A DNA stretch of 64,000 bases from positions 1,428,501-1,492,500 of the forward strand of contig NZ_QBTZ01000001.1 in NCBI RefSeq assembly GCF_003058055.1, read 5' to 3'. Every line of letters begins with the position of its first letter. The stretch's first letter is position 1. Origin of the DNA: Acidovorax sp. 107. GTDB taxonomy: Bacteria; Pseudomonadota; Gammaproteobacteria; Burkholderiales; Burkholderiaceae_C. Shown one piece after another: positions 1 through 7,801 of this stretch. The position numbers and the translations under genes were made by a program. A model generated the notes under the pieces. That model saw only the letters and a program-made list of their open reading frames with translations. It made no database searches and was not told the origin of the DNA.

Positions 1-1592
1 GAGCGGCGCGCACCCAGCTTGTGCTGGCCGAATTCCTGTTTGATGGACGTGAGTTCGTCGCCGATGATGACCGACACGCGCTCGGGCTTGGCCAGGATGT
101 CCAGCAGGTCTTCGATGACCGCCATGACTTCCTTGTACTCGGCCACGATCTTGTCCTGCTCCAAGCCTGTGAGGCGCTGCAGGCGCATTTGCAGGATTTC
201 CTGGGCCTGCGTTTCCGACAGGCGGTACAGGCCGTCCTGGCCCATGCCGAATTCCTTTTCGAGGCCGTCGGGGCGGTAGTCGTCGGCATTGATCACACCA
301 CCGTCGGCGCGCGTGCGGGTGAGCATCTCGCGCACCAGCTTGCTGTCCCAGGGGCGGGCCATCAGTTCGGCCTTGGCGACGGGCGGTGTGGGTGCATTGC
401 GAATGATGGCAATGAAGTCATCGATGTTGGCCAGGGCCACGGCCAGGCCTTCCAGCACATGGCCACGGTCGCGTGCCTTGCACAGCTCGAACACCGTGCG
501 GCGGGTGACCACTTCGCGGCGGTGCTGCAAGAAGACGCTGATCAGGTCCTTCAGGTTGCACAGGCGGGGCTGGCCGTCGATCAGCGCCACCATGTTCATG
601 CCGAACGTGTCCTGCAGCTGCGTCTGCTTGTACAGGTTGTTCAGCACCACCTCGGGCACTTCACCGCGCTTGAGTTCGATCACCAGGCGCATGCCCGACT
701 TGTCGGACTCGTCCTGGATGTGGCTGATGCCTTCGATCTTCTTTTCGTGCACCAGCTCGGCCATGCGCTCCTGCAGCGTCTTCTTGTTGACCTGGTAGGG
801 CAGCTCGTCCACGATGATCGCCTGGCGCTGACCGCGATCAATGTCCTCGAAGTGGCACTTGGCACGCATCACCACCTTGCCGCGCCCGGTGCGGTAGCCA
901 TCCTTCACACCGTTGATGCCGTAGATGATGCCGGCCGTTGGGAAGTCGGGGGCCGGGATGATTTCCATCAGCTCGTCGATGGTCGTCTCGGGGTTGCGCA
1001 GCATGTGCAGGCAGGCATCGACCACTTCGTTGAGGTTGTGGGGCGGAATGTTGGTGGCCATACCCACCGCAATACCTGCCGATCCATTCACCAACAAATT
1101 GGGCAGCTTGCTGGGCAATACCAGCGGTTCTTTCTCGCTGCCGTCGTAATTGGGTCCGAAATCGACAGTTTCCTTGTCGATATCTCCCAGCATTTCATGC
1201 GCAATCTTGGCCAGGCGGATTTCGGTGTATCGCATAGCGGCAGCGTTATCGCCGTCCACCGATCCGAAATTGCCCTGTCCATCTACCAGCATATGGCGCA
1301 GCGAAAAATCCTGCGCCATCCGCACGATGGTGTCGTACACCGCCGAGTCACCATGCGGGTGGTATTTACCGATCACGTCGCCAACGATACGGGCCGACTT
1401 TTTATAAGGTCGATTCCAGTCGTTGTTGAGCTCATGCATCGCAAAAAGTACGCGACGGTGCACCGGCTTCAAGCCGTCGCGCGCGTCGGGCAGTGCACGG
1501 CCCACGATCACGCTCATCGCGTAATCGAGGTAACTGCGCCGCATCTCTTCTTCGAGGCTGATCGGCAGGGTTTCTTTGGCAAACTGGGTCAT
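1..1592 (-). CDS. gyrA: DNA gyrase subunit A, N-terminal 530 residues (3' end outside window)
   Basis: This is the A subunit of DNA gyrase, the type II topoisomerase that introduces negative supercoils; it cuts and rejoins DNA in an A2B2 complex. Translating the minus strand from the ATG at 1592-1590 gives [10 protein letters not shown], then the quinolone-resistance region [14 protein letters not shown] with Ser83 and Asp87, and the catalytic tyrosine in [10 protein letters not shown] at residue 122. These numbers match Escherichia coli exactly, which supports the start. Ser83 and Asp87 are the wild-type, quinolone-sensitive residues. The frame stays open to base 1, so the C-terminal beta-pinwheel domain lies beyond the window. 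The gene is divergent from the OmpA-family gene, with about 220 bases between them. Confidence 0.97.
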   Translation of the reverse strand, partial: MTQFAKETLPISLEEEMRRSYLDYAMSVIVGRALPDARDGLKPVHRRVLFAMHELNNDWNRPYKKSARIVGDVIGKYHPHGDSAVYDTIVRMAQDFSLRHMLVDGQGNFGSVDGDNAAAMRYTEIRLAKIAHEMLGDIDKETVDFGPNYDGSEKEPLVLPSKLPNLLVNGSAGIAVGMATNIPPHNLNEVVDACLHMLRNPETTIDELMEIIPAPDFPTAGIIYGINGVKDGYRTGRGKVVMRAKCHFEDIDRGQRQAIIVDELPYQVNKKTLQERMAELVHEKKIEGISHIQDESDKSGMRLVIELKRGEVPEVVLNNLYKQTQLQDTFGMNMVALIDGQPRLCNLKDLISVFLQHRREVVTRRTVFELCKARDRGHVLEGLAVALANIDDFIAIIRNAPTPPVAKAELMARPWDSKLVREMLTRTRADGGVINADDYRPDGLEKEFGMGQDGLYRLSETQAQEILQMRLQRLTGLEQDKIVAEYKEVMAVIEDLLDILAKPERVSVIIGDELTSIKQEFGQHKLGARR

Positions 1593-1815
1593 TGGGACGG
1601 CGGGGACGGCAAAGGAGAGCCATTTTAGGCGTAAGACCGTGTAGCGACGGCGCAACATATCGAAGCAATTCAGGTTTTGTCCTACGGGCCCCGACCAGCA
1701 CGCGCAGCTTTTGCCCTGTTACGTATGGCACAATCGTTTGAACGCTTAGGGTGGTGGTCACCCCAGGCGTCCTGATTCGCAGCGCGGCTGCGGCTTTTTC
1801 CCCAAGAGGAGAACC

Positions 1816-2460
1816 ATGAAGAAACTGAACAAAGTGGCGATGTTGTTTGCCTCTGCAGCGCTCGCAACCGCCGCTGGCGCACAAACCGTTGACAACTGGC
1901 GCGATGCTTCTGGCCAACTGGTCTGGAAGAACGGTACCAACGAATACTGCTGGCGCGATGCCAACTGGACGCCTGCTACGGCTGCCGCTGGTTGCGATGG
2001 CGCTATCGCTGCGCCCGCACCTGCCGCTGCACCAGCTCCTGCTGCTGCTCCAGCACCCGCTGCCGCCCCTGCACCCGCACCAGCACCAGCTCCTGCAGTC
2101 GCCACCAAGGTGACCTACGCCGCTGACGCCTTCTTCGACTTCGACAAGTCGGTCCTCAAGCCAGAAGGCAAGGCCAAGCTGGACGACCTGGTTTCCAAGG
2201 TCAAGGGCATCAACCTGGAAGTGATCATTGCCGTGGGTCACACTGACTCCGTCGGCTCCGATGCTTACAACCAGAAGCTGTCGGTGCGTCGTTCTGAAGC
2301 CGTGAAGGCTTACTTGGTGTCCAAGGGCATCGAAAAGAACCGCGTGTACACCGAAGGCAAGGGCGAAAAGCAACCTGTGGCTGACAACAAGACCGCCGAA
2401 GGCCGTGCGAAGAACCGTCGCGTGGAAATCGAAGTGGTCGGCACCCGCGCCGCGCAGTAA
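1816..2460 (+). CDS. OmpA-family outer membrane / peptidoglycan-binding protein
   Basis: The 214-residue protein has a signal peptide (MKKLNKVAMLFASAALATAAGA, stated in pieces: MKKLNK, hydrophobic core, cleavage near AGA-QT). A short N-terminal domain contains two cysteines, followed by an Ala/Pro-rich linker at about residues 64-96 made of repeated AP-type units. The C-terminal OmpA domain (about 100-207) shows GHTDSVGSDAYN, LSVRRSEAV and AKNRRVEI, the elements that bind meso-diaminopimelate in peptidoglycan. It lacks the eight-strand beta barrel of classical OmpA. The start is preceded by the strong site AAGAGGAG, and the gene ends in a clear terminator, so it is probably transcribed alone and highly. 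It likely tethers the outer membrane to the cell wall. Confidence 0.9.
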   Translation: MKKLNKVAMLFASAALATAAGAQTVDNWRDASGQLVWKNGTNEYCWRDANWTPATAAAGCDGAIAAPAPAAAPAPAAAPAPAAAPAPAPAPAPAVATKVTYAADAFFDFDKSVLKPEGKAKLDDLVSKVKGINLEVIIAVGHTDSVGSDAYNQKLSVRRSEAVKAYLVSKGIEKNRVYTEGKGEKQPVADNKTAEGRAKNRRVEIEVVGTRAAQ

Positions 2461-2477
2461 TCTTCGGATTGCTTCAC

Positions 2478-2506
2478 AAAAAAGCCCCGTTCGCGGGGCT
2501 TTTTTG
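2478..2506 (+). terminator. Rho-independent terminator after the OmpA-family gene
   Basis: The stem AAAAGCCCCG / CGGGGCTTTT closes a two-base TT loop and runs into a T tract. It lies 18 bases after the stop codon. Confidence 0.9.
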
Positions 2507-2550
2507 CGTCTGGGGATTTTCATCCCCTACCTTCATGGACAATCAGCGAC

Positions 2551-3261
2551 ATGATCGAAACCGTCAATGCAGATCCGGCCGAACTGGCCAAGTTTTCGGA
2601 ACTGGCCCACCGGTGGTGGGATCCCGATAGCGAATTTCGCCCTTTGCACCAAATCAACCCTTTGCGGCTTGACTGGATCCATGGACTGAGCGCCTTGACC
2701 GGCAAACGTGTGCTGGACGTGGGTTGTGGCGGTGGCATTTTGGCTGACTCTATGGCACGTAAAGGTGCCGATGTGGTCGGTATCGATCTGGCAACCAAGG
2801 CGCTGCGTGTGGCGCAACTGCATGCTCTGGAGGCCGGAACCCAAAACGTGCAGTACCGCGAAATCAGCGCTGAGGCGATGGCCCTGGAGCAACCCGCTGG
2901 GTTTGACGTGGTGACCTGCATGGAAATGCTGGAGCATGTGCCTGATCCCGCCTCGGTGGTTCGCGCTTGCGCCACCCTGGTCAAGCCCGGTGGCTGGGTG
3001 TTCTTCTCCACCATCAACCGCAATGCCAAAGCCTTTATGCTGGCCATTGTGGGTGCGGAGTACGTGCTCAATATGCTGCCGCGTGGCACCCACGAATACG
3101 CCAAGATGATCCGCCCCAGTGAGCTTGCCGGCCATTGCCGCAATGCGGGCCTGGACGTTCTGCACACCCGGGGGCTGGAGTACAACCCCCTGACACGTCG
3201 CTATTGGCTCAGCGCCAACACCAGCGTCAACTACCTGTTTGCCGCGCGTCGCGTGGGCTGA
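2551..3261 (+). CDS. ubiG: Ubiquinone biosynthesis O-methyltransferase UbiG
   Basis: UbiG is the SAM-dependent methyltransferase that performs both O-methylation steps of ubiquinone synthesis. The 236-residue protein starts [15 protein letters not shown] and carries the UbiG-typical [22 protein letters not shown]-binding motif [10 protein letters not shown] (about residue 55), acidic motif II VVGIDLA, and the family signature [11 protein letters not shown]. Its length is normal for the family. The stop codon is followed one base later by the ATG of gph, so the two genes are probably co-transcribed; ubiG-gph pairs are common in proteobacteria. Confidence 0.96.
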   Translation: MIETVNADPAELAKFSELAHRWWDPDSEFRPLHQINPLRLDWIHGLSALTGKRVLDVGCGGGILADSMARKGADVVGIDLATKALRVAQLHALEAGTQNVQYREISAEAMALEQPAGFDVVTCMEMLEHVPDPASVVRACATLVKPGGWVFFSTINRNAKAFMLAIVGAEYVLNMLPRGTHEYAKMIRPSELAGHCRNAGLDVLHTRGLEYNPLTRRYWLSANTSVNYLFAARRVG

Positions 3262-3262
3262 T

Positions 3263-3937
3263 ATGGCTACCGTTTTTCATGGCATTCGCGCAGTCCTGTT
3301 TGATCTGGACGGCACCCTGATCGACAGTGCCCCTGACTTGGGGGCGGCCGCAGACAAGATGCGTACCGACCGAGGCTTGCCTTCGTTGCCTCTGGATCGA
3401 TATCGTCCCATGGCGGGGGCGGGGGCCCGTGGCATGCTCGCAGAAGCCTTTGGCATGGGGCCGGATCACCCTGAGTTTGCCGTTATGCGCGAAGAGTTTT
3501 TTGTGAACTACGAATCCCGCATGACAGCGCAGACCACCATTTTTGAAGGTGTGCCTGAATTGGTCCGTCAGATTCTCGGGCGGAACATGGCGTGGGGCGT
3601 GGTAACCAACAAGGCTGCCCGCTTTACCGAACCCCTGACCCAGGCCATTCCGCTGTTTGCCACCGCGTCGGCGGTGGTCAGTGGCGACACAACGCCACAT
3701 GCCAAACCCCACCCTGCACCGCTGCTCGAAGCTGCTGCGCGCTTGAGCGTGCCCCCGGCGCATTGCATCTACGTGGGCGATGACGAGCGGGATATCGTGG
3801 CGGGCCTGGCGGCAGGTATGGGTACAGTGGCTGCCACCTACGGCTACTTGGGCGCCAAGGCCGACCCTGCGGAGTGGGGCGCGCACGCCGCAATTAAATC
3901 TCCAGCCGAGCTCTTGCAATTGCTCGCGAGCGCCTAA
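3263..3937 (+). CDS. gph: Phosphoglycolate phosphatase (HAD superfamily)
   Basis: This enzyme hydrolyses 2-phosphoglycolate, a by-product of DNA repair and oxygenase reactions. The start at 3263 (MATVFHGIRAVLFDLDGTL) is chosen because it lies right after the ubiG stop and puts the HAD motif I FDLDGTLIDS at residue 12; an upstream in-frame codon at 3239 would overlap ubiG. Motif II is in VVTNKAA, motif III at HAKPHPAP, and motif IV at YVGDDERD. The protein has 224 residues, normal for Gph. It ends only 13 bases before ssrA. A related role in other phosphate ester hydrolysis cannot be excluded from sequence alone. Confidence 0.92.
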   Translation: MATVFHGIRAVLFDLDGTLIDSAPDLGAAADKMRTDRGLPSLPLDRYRPMAGAGARGMLAEAFGMGPDHPEFAVMREEFFVNYESRMTAQTTIFEGVPELVRQILGRNMAWGVVTNKAARFTEPLTQAIPLFATASAVVSGDTTPHAKPHPAPLLEAAARLSVPPAHCIYVGDDERDIVAGLAAGMGTVAATYGYLGAKADPAEWGAHAAIKSPAELLQLLASA

Positions 3938-3950
3938 AATAGGAATCATG

Positions 3951-4337
3951 GGGGCTGTCCTGGTTTCGACGTGGGTTCGGGATCAGTGTGGTGCATGTCG
4001 AGCTTGAGTCACGCTCGTAAATCTCGATTTAACAAACTAACTGCAAACGACGAACGTTTCGCACTCGCTGCTTAATTGCCAGTGAGCCTTGCAACAGTTG
4101 GCCGATGGGCTGGGCAAGGGGGTTCTGAGCAATCAGTGCCTCCCGGCTGCAAGGATAATTACATGGGCTGGCTTCCATCCGGGTACCTTGGATGGGAGCG
4201 AGAAAATAGGGTGCTGGCGGCCCATGTAGCGTGCGACTGCGCGACATGGGTAGCGAGATCCAAATCAGACCGCTAAACATGTAGATCTGCCTGACGAAGG
4301 CTTGCGGACGCGGGTTCAATTCCCGCCAGCTCCACCA
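3951..4337 (+). ncRNA. ssrA: Transfer-messenger RNA (tmRNA)
   Basis: tmRNA rescues stalled ribosomes and tags the nascent protein for proteolysis. The 5' end GGGGCTG pairs with CAGCTCC just before the 3' ACCA (4334-4337), giving a tRNA-like acceptor of seven pairs with one G-U. The 3' part carries the T-loop GGGTTCAATTCCC. The tag-reading frame is 4043-4075: GCA then NDERFALAA and a TAA stop, so the tag is ANDERFALAA, typical of betaproteobacteria. The length of 387 bases is normal. The 3' end is the insertion site of the island that follows, and the gene stays intact. Confidence 0.97.
4315..4330 (+). other. Candidate left attachment site (attL core inside ssrA)
   Basis: The stretch TTCAATTCCCGCCAGC in the T-arm and acceptor of the tmRNA matches 18779-18794 (TTCAATTGACGCCAGC) at 14 of 16 positions, in the same orientation. 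This is where an ssrA-targeting integrase would be expected to recombine. The imperfect repeat keeps this from being certain. Confidence 0.55.
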
Positions 4338-4348
4338 TTACGACGTCC

Positions 4349-4386
4349 AAGGGCGTTCGCCGACATCCGGTGAACGCCCTTTTTCT
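4349..4386 (+). terminator. Terminator downstream of ssrA (island-derived)
   Basis: The arms AAGGGCGTTCGCC and GGTGAACGCCCTT form a long stem followed by TTTTTC. It lies 11 bases after the tmRNA 3' end and so on the island side of the junction; it would replace the original ssrA terminator, which may be the one at 18803-18838. Confidence 0.8.
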
Positions 4387-4451
4387 TTTGTAAATCAATG
4401 AGTTACGGTGTGGGAAGGTCCGGAGTGATCTCCTGGCAGCCAGACTGAGGC

Positions 4452-4596
4452 GGGGGAACAGACGGGGGAACAAAATCCGAAAAGGGTAGACTGGCGGCGT
4501 TTGTTCCCCCGTTTCAGAGGGGAATCCGAGCTAAACCTCTGGAGGTGTTCCCCCATGTTGACCGACGCACAGTGCCGTAACGCCGTCTGTTCCCCC
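4452..4596. repeat. Cluster of five GGGGGAACA 9-mers at the island's left end
   Basis: Two direct copies lie at 4452-4460 and 4464-4472. Three inverted copies (TGTTCCCCC) lie at 4502-4510, 4546-4554 and 4588-4596, the last inside the integrase gene. Two more direct copies stand at 18704-18712 and 18716-18724. In both direct pairs the spacer is three bases. Clustered short repeats beside an integrase gene and at the far end of the element are what arm-type integrase or accessory-protein sites look like; that role is inferred. Confidence 0.7.
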
Positions 4597-5814
4597 ACAT
4601 CGAAGCGGGAGCGTTTGTCGGACTCGGGAGGCCTGTATCTGGAGGTTGCTCCCGGGGGATCGAGGCGCTGGTTCTGGAAGTATCGGCATGAGGGCAAGGA
4701 AGGGCGTATGGCTCTGGGCAGCTATCCCTCGGTCAGCCTGACGGCAGCTCGCAAGGCTCGTGATACCGCTAGGCTACAGAAATCGACAGGAATAAATCCT
4801 GTGCATGCCAGAAAGGTGGAAAGGCTGAAGGCTTCTGCCAGTGCCGGGGATACCTTCAAAGCTGTCGCTCTGGAGTGGTACGACAAACAGAAGCCTCTAT
4901 GGAGTGATTCTCATGCCGAGCGCTCGCTGCGCCAGTTCGAACGTGATCTCTTTCCGTGGCTTGGGGGGCGTCGCCTGGCTGAGATTGAGCCGGTGGAACT
5001 GCTGGCAACCCTGCGCAAGGTGGAAGAGCGCGGGGCTGTAGAGACGGCCGATCGTGGATTGATGTTGGCTCGCCAGGTCTGGCGCTACGGGGTCGCGACA
5101 GGCCGGGTAGGACGGGACATCACGGGAGACCTCAAAGGCGCGTTGTCTCCGTATCGCGGCAAGCACTTTGCCGCTATCACCGAACCAGTCAAGCTGGCTG
5201 CACTGTTGCGGGCCATCCAAGCTTACAAGGGCGGGCCTATTGTGCGGGCAGCATTGCAATTGGCGCCCTTGCTGTTTCAGCGACCTGGTGAATTGCGTGG
5301 TGCAGCTTGGGCTGAAGTGGACTTGGATGCCGCCCTCTGGACGATTCCGGCTGTGCGGATGAAGCGGGGCAAGGACGGGAAGGAAAACGGGGATCCACAT
5401 CTCGTGCCTCTTTCAACCCAGGCTGTGAAAGTGTTGCGGGAGCTGTATCCGTTGACGGGCCACAGCGCTTTGGTGTTTCCCGGTGAACGCAACCACAGTC
5501 GGCCTATTTCAGAGAATTCGGTGCGCACCGCACTAATCACCATGGGCTATACGCCGGAGATCCAAACGTGGCATGGCTTTCGCGCCACGGCGCGAACAAT
5601 GCTGGCGGAGCGATTGGATGTCGACCCGCTGGTGATTGAGGCGCAACTGGCTCACGCTGTGAAGGACGCCAATGGGCGCGCTTACAACAGGACACAGTAC
5701 CTAGCCCATCGAACGAAAATGATGCAGCGGTGGGCAGACTATCTGGATCGGCTGAGAGAAGGCAAAGCAGCAGGCAAGACGACTTCCAAAACTCTTGGCA
5801 ATGCAAGTACCTGA
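4555..5814 (+). CDS. Tyrosine site-specific integrase, P4 type (DUF4102 N-terminus)
   Basis: This 419-residue recombinase should catalyse integration and excision of the island at ssrA. The start at 4555 (MLTDAQCRNAVC) is preceded by GGAGG with nine bases of spacing; the in-frame TTG at 4501 has no such site. The N-terminal arm-binding domain shows LSDSGGLYLEVAPGGSR and WFWKYRHEGK. The catalytic domain has the first arginine in FQRPGELRGAAW, a lysine region MKRGKDG, the HxxR box TWHGFRATART, and the last His and Tyr in QLAHA and AYNRTQYL. All catalytic elements are present, so the enzyme is probably active. Its own 5' region carries three of the 9-mer repeats, which would allow autoregulation. 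Confidence 0.93.
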   Translation: MLTDAQCRNAVCSPTSKRERLSDSGGLYLEVAPGGSRRWFWKYRHEGKEGRMALGSYPSVSLTAARKARDTARLQKSTGINPVHARKVERLKASASAGDTFKAVALEWYDKQKPLWSDSHAERSLRQFERDLFPWLGGRRLAEIEPVELLATLRKVEERGAVETADRGLMLARQVWRYGVATGRVGRDITGDLKGALSPYRGKHFAAITEPVKLAALLRAIQAYKGGPIVRAALQLAPLLFQRPGELRGAAWAEVDLDAALWTIPAVRMKRGKDGKENGDPHLVPLSTQAVKVLRELYPLTGHSALVFPGERNHSRPISENSVRTALITMGYTPEIQTWHGFRATARTMLAERLDVDPLVIEAQLAHAVKDANGRAYNRTQYLAHRTKMMQRWADYLDRLREGKAAGKTTSKTLGNAST

Positions 5815-6211
5815 TCTGCCATTTCGCTGGACTTGGTCATTGCGGCGGTTTGCCATGAATCGATGGCAGTTTCTCTTCAATTGAATGTTGAGACCCTGTC
5901 GGCAAAGCGTGTGAGCTTGGCGGTGTAAATGGCCGTTCTGCAGTGCGTTTGCCGTCAGCCAAATGCCGCAGCCGAATTCACGTGGTCAACGGCCTTTCAG
6001 CCACTGCACTGACCGATCTGTCACTGGATGAATGACCGGTCCGAAGTACGCTGCAGTAATTCGAGGCGGCATTGCAAGTCGCAGCAATCCGTGTCGCAAG
6101 TGAAGCGCGGACCAGATTCACAGAGTGATCGTTAAAATGCATCTCTTGTTCAAGCGTCGAAGTTCTCAGCGCAACTAAACCCGATCTACTCTGTAGCGGA
6201 AGTGCATCATG
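5815..6211. other. Gap between integrase and reverse transcriptase; one doubtful 78-codon frame
   Basis: No convincing gene is visible in these 400 bases. On the minus strand a 78-codon frame (6214 to 5978) starts with an ATG directly after the reverse transcriptase stop codon, reading MHDALPLQSRSGLVALRTS. The protein is rich in Ser, Ala, Thr and Arg, has no recognisable motif and looks like read-through of non-coding DNA. Its position next to the reverse transcriptase is the only reason to mention it as a possible partner gene. No terminator stands out. Confidence 0.4.
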
Positions 6212-6214
6212 CAT

Positions 6215-7387
6215 CTAGACGAATGAGATACCGTGCTCAACCGGCCAGGGCAGGGCTTTCAGTTCAGCAAGGCGTGCTGCACCCCAGGCACGTTCAATGC
6301 CGATAGCGTAGTAGGCGAGCCCGAAGACGTGGCGCTGCAGTCCCAGCCTCGAGTCGAACTTCAGCTTCTCGTGAGGAGGAATACCTTGAGACTGGTACTT
6401 CTGAAGATAGTGGATGTGGGCCCGCAGTTTGTTCTTGAAATCGCGAGTGAGCCGCGGTTCTGCGCCTGACACCGATAGACCCAGCACCAACTTACGTCCA
6501 CCCGGTCCAGCGATGGTGGCTTTAGCAAGATTGGGTTGAAACCCGTGAGCCTTCAGGATGTCGTGCCCCTGCTTGAGCAAGGTAACCGCCTTGGATTTGG
6601 ACCAATCTTCTGCCGAAGACGACAAAACGATATCGTCTGCGTAACGTGTGTAGACCATCCCATTGGACGTTGCGAGCGAATTTAATTCACAGTCTAGGTC
6701 GAACGCCGCAAGATTTGCAAGCAATGGGCTTGTAGGCGCCCCCTGGGGAAGATGGCCCAATGAACCGCTGCTGTATCTACCAATCCGCGCTGTGTCATTC
6801 ACCTTGTGACGTTTTGGTCCGCCCTTCCGAATCCGTGTGCACAACCGTGTTAGCTCGAACGCCATTAGAGGCTGATAGCCGAATGACCGGAACACCTCGT
6901 ATACCTTTGGCTCCAGTATTGATTCGAAGAAATTCGTCACGTCCATCTTGACCAGCCAGCGCGCATTTCGATGCTGTTCGGCCGCATCCCGAATTCTCGA
7001 TCCGGGCCGGTAGGCGCTGGATGCTGAGTGGGGACAACCCTTCGTAAGGATGTGCTCGTGAATCCATCGCTGCGTCTTCATCAGCAATGGCTCTGGAGCG
7101 CATATTGTGCGAGTCCTCTTGCCTCTGAAGCCGCCATTGTGCTTCTTTAAGGAAAAGACACGATAGAACGTATTGCTGTTGAGACCACCGCGCTCCGTAA
7201 CGCTGCGGAGGTAGTGGTAAGGCACGCCGGTCTCACGAGCTAGGTGATTCAGTGTAAAGAGAATCGCTGCGCCTGGCGCGGCTTTGCGTATGAGCTCAGC
7301 AGTGCTGGCCGCGTTAGCTAGGACATTGGCCGCGCGCTTCTGACTACGTCCGGAAGCAAGATATCGCTGAGAGTTCCAGTGGTTCAT
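6215..7387 (-). CDS. Retron-type reverse transcriptase
   Basis: The 390-residue protein is an RNA-directed DNA polymerase of the retron kind. Visible in order: finger motif around FSLKKHNGGFRGKRTRTICAP (cited in parts, residues 78-98) with LLMKTQRWIHEHIL; RT motif A KMDVTNFFESI (148-157); LPQGAPTSPLLANL (213-226); the polymerase box YTRYADDIVLS (246-256) with both catalytic aspartates; and VLGLSVSGAEPRLT (301-314), at the place where known retron enzymes carry VTG. The retron region X is DAAEQH here instead of the usual NAxxH. About 60 extra residues precede the finger region. There is no maturase or HNH domain, so it is not a group II intron protein. A strongly folded leader lies directly upstream. 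Known retrons are anti-phage systems; no obvious effector gene is adjacent. Confidence 0.85.
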   Translation of the reverse strand: MNHWNSQRYLASGRSQKRAANVLANAASTAELIRKAAPGAAILFTLNHLARETGVPYHYLRSVTERGGLNSNTFYRVFSLKKHNGGFRGKRTRTICAPEPLLMKTQRWIHEHILTKGCPHSASSAYRPGSRIRDAAEQHRNARWLVKMDVTNFFESILEPKVYEVFRSFGYQPLMAFELTRLCTRIRKGGPKRHKVNDTARIGRYSSGSLGHLPQGAPTSPLLANLAAFDLDCELNSLATSNGMVYTRYADDIVLSSSAEDWSKSKAVTLLKQGHDILKAHGFQPNLAKATIAGPGGRKLVLGLSVSGAEPRLTRDFKNKLRAHIHYLQKYQSQGIPPHEKLKFDSRLGLQRHVFGLAYYAIGIERAWGAARLAELKALPWPVEHGISFV

Positions 7388-7560
7388 CTACCTTTGGTCC
7401 CGCTCGCGGGACGTCTCCTGCTCTGGCCCGAGGACACGCTGGTAGCCAGCTGCAGGAGACGGCGCAAGTAGGCGCAAGTTCAAATTCGGCTTTCGGACTC
7501 CTAAGCCTCGCCACAGCAAAAGCTACGGCTCGACCACAGGGAGTTGCCTCCCTATGGAAA
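7388..7560 (-). ncRNA. Candidate retron msr-msd RNA upstream of the reverse transcriptase
   Basis: Reading the minus strand towards the reverse transcriptase ATG, several stems follow each other. AGGGAG-GCAA-CTCCCT lies at 7553-7538. GCCGTAGC-TTTT-GCTGTGGC (7529-7510) has an all-T loop of the kind retron enzymes recognise. A 19-base stretch with ACTTGCGCCT repeated lies at 7479-7461. A ten-pair stem CGTCTCCTGC / GCAGGAGACG at 7461-7452 and 7421-7412 encloses a smaller hairpin GCTGG-CTA-CCAGC. Finally GTCCCGC / GCGGGAC lies at 7412-7397, nine bases before the start codon. Retron RNAs sit exactly here in known systems. A clear pairing of the RNA's two ends (a1/a2) was not found, and the boundaries are guesses. 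Confidence 0.55.
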
Positions 7561-7693
7561 CTAGACTATCACTAAATCGGTACTCTCAGCGATGTCGGAT
7601 AGTAATACGGATTTGGTGATGCAGGCGCTGGAATGGATGCGGAGGTTTTTTGGTTTAAGTGACCGACGAAGGCATGGCCTTCAGGCGTAAGCC

Positions 7694-7755
7694 TGTTGAT
7701 TTCCACGCAGAAGTGACCCACTAACCCCCGGGATTTCCATCCAAACCTGACCCAC
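7694..7755 (+). repeat. IS21 left end with two internal repeat units
   Basis: The end begins TGTTGATTTCCACGCAGAAG and reaches TGACCCAC at 7713-7720. A second unit ATTTCCAT then TGACCCAC ends at 7755. It is matched in inverted orientation by 10143-10194. Multiple terminal repeats of this sort are IstA binding sites in the family. Confidence 0.85.
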
Positions 7756-7801
7756 GTACTAACCCTAACCTGCTGCTTTGCTGAGCAGCAGGAGACCAGG
7801 A

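Noticed and set aside
21..1628. Long plus-strand open frame of 535 codons opposite gyrA
   Set aside because: It is the antisense shadow of gyrA; the minus strand carries all gyrase motifs including Ser83, Asp87 and Tyr122.
4452..4596. CRISPR-like array from the repeated 9-mer
   Set aside because: The units are only nine bases, in both orientations, with unequal spacing and no cas genes.
6215..7387. Group II intron maturase or diversity-generating element
   Set aside because: No maturase or HNH domain follows the polymerase, the QGAPTSP and YADD set is retron-like, and no template/variable repeat pair was seen.
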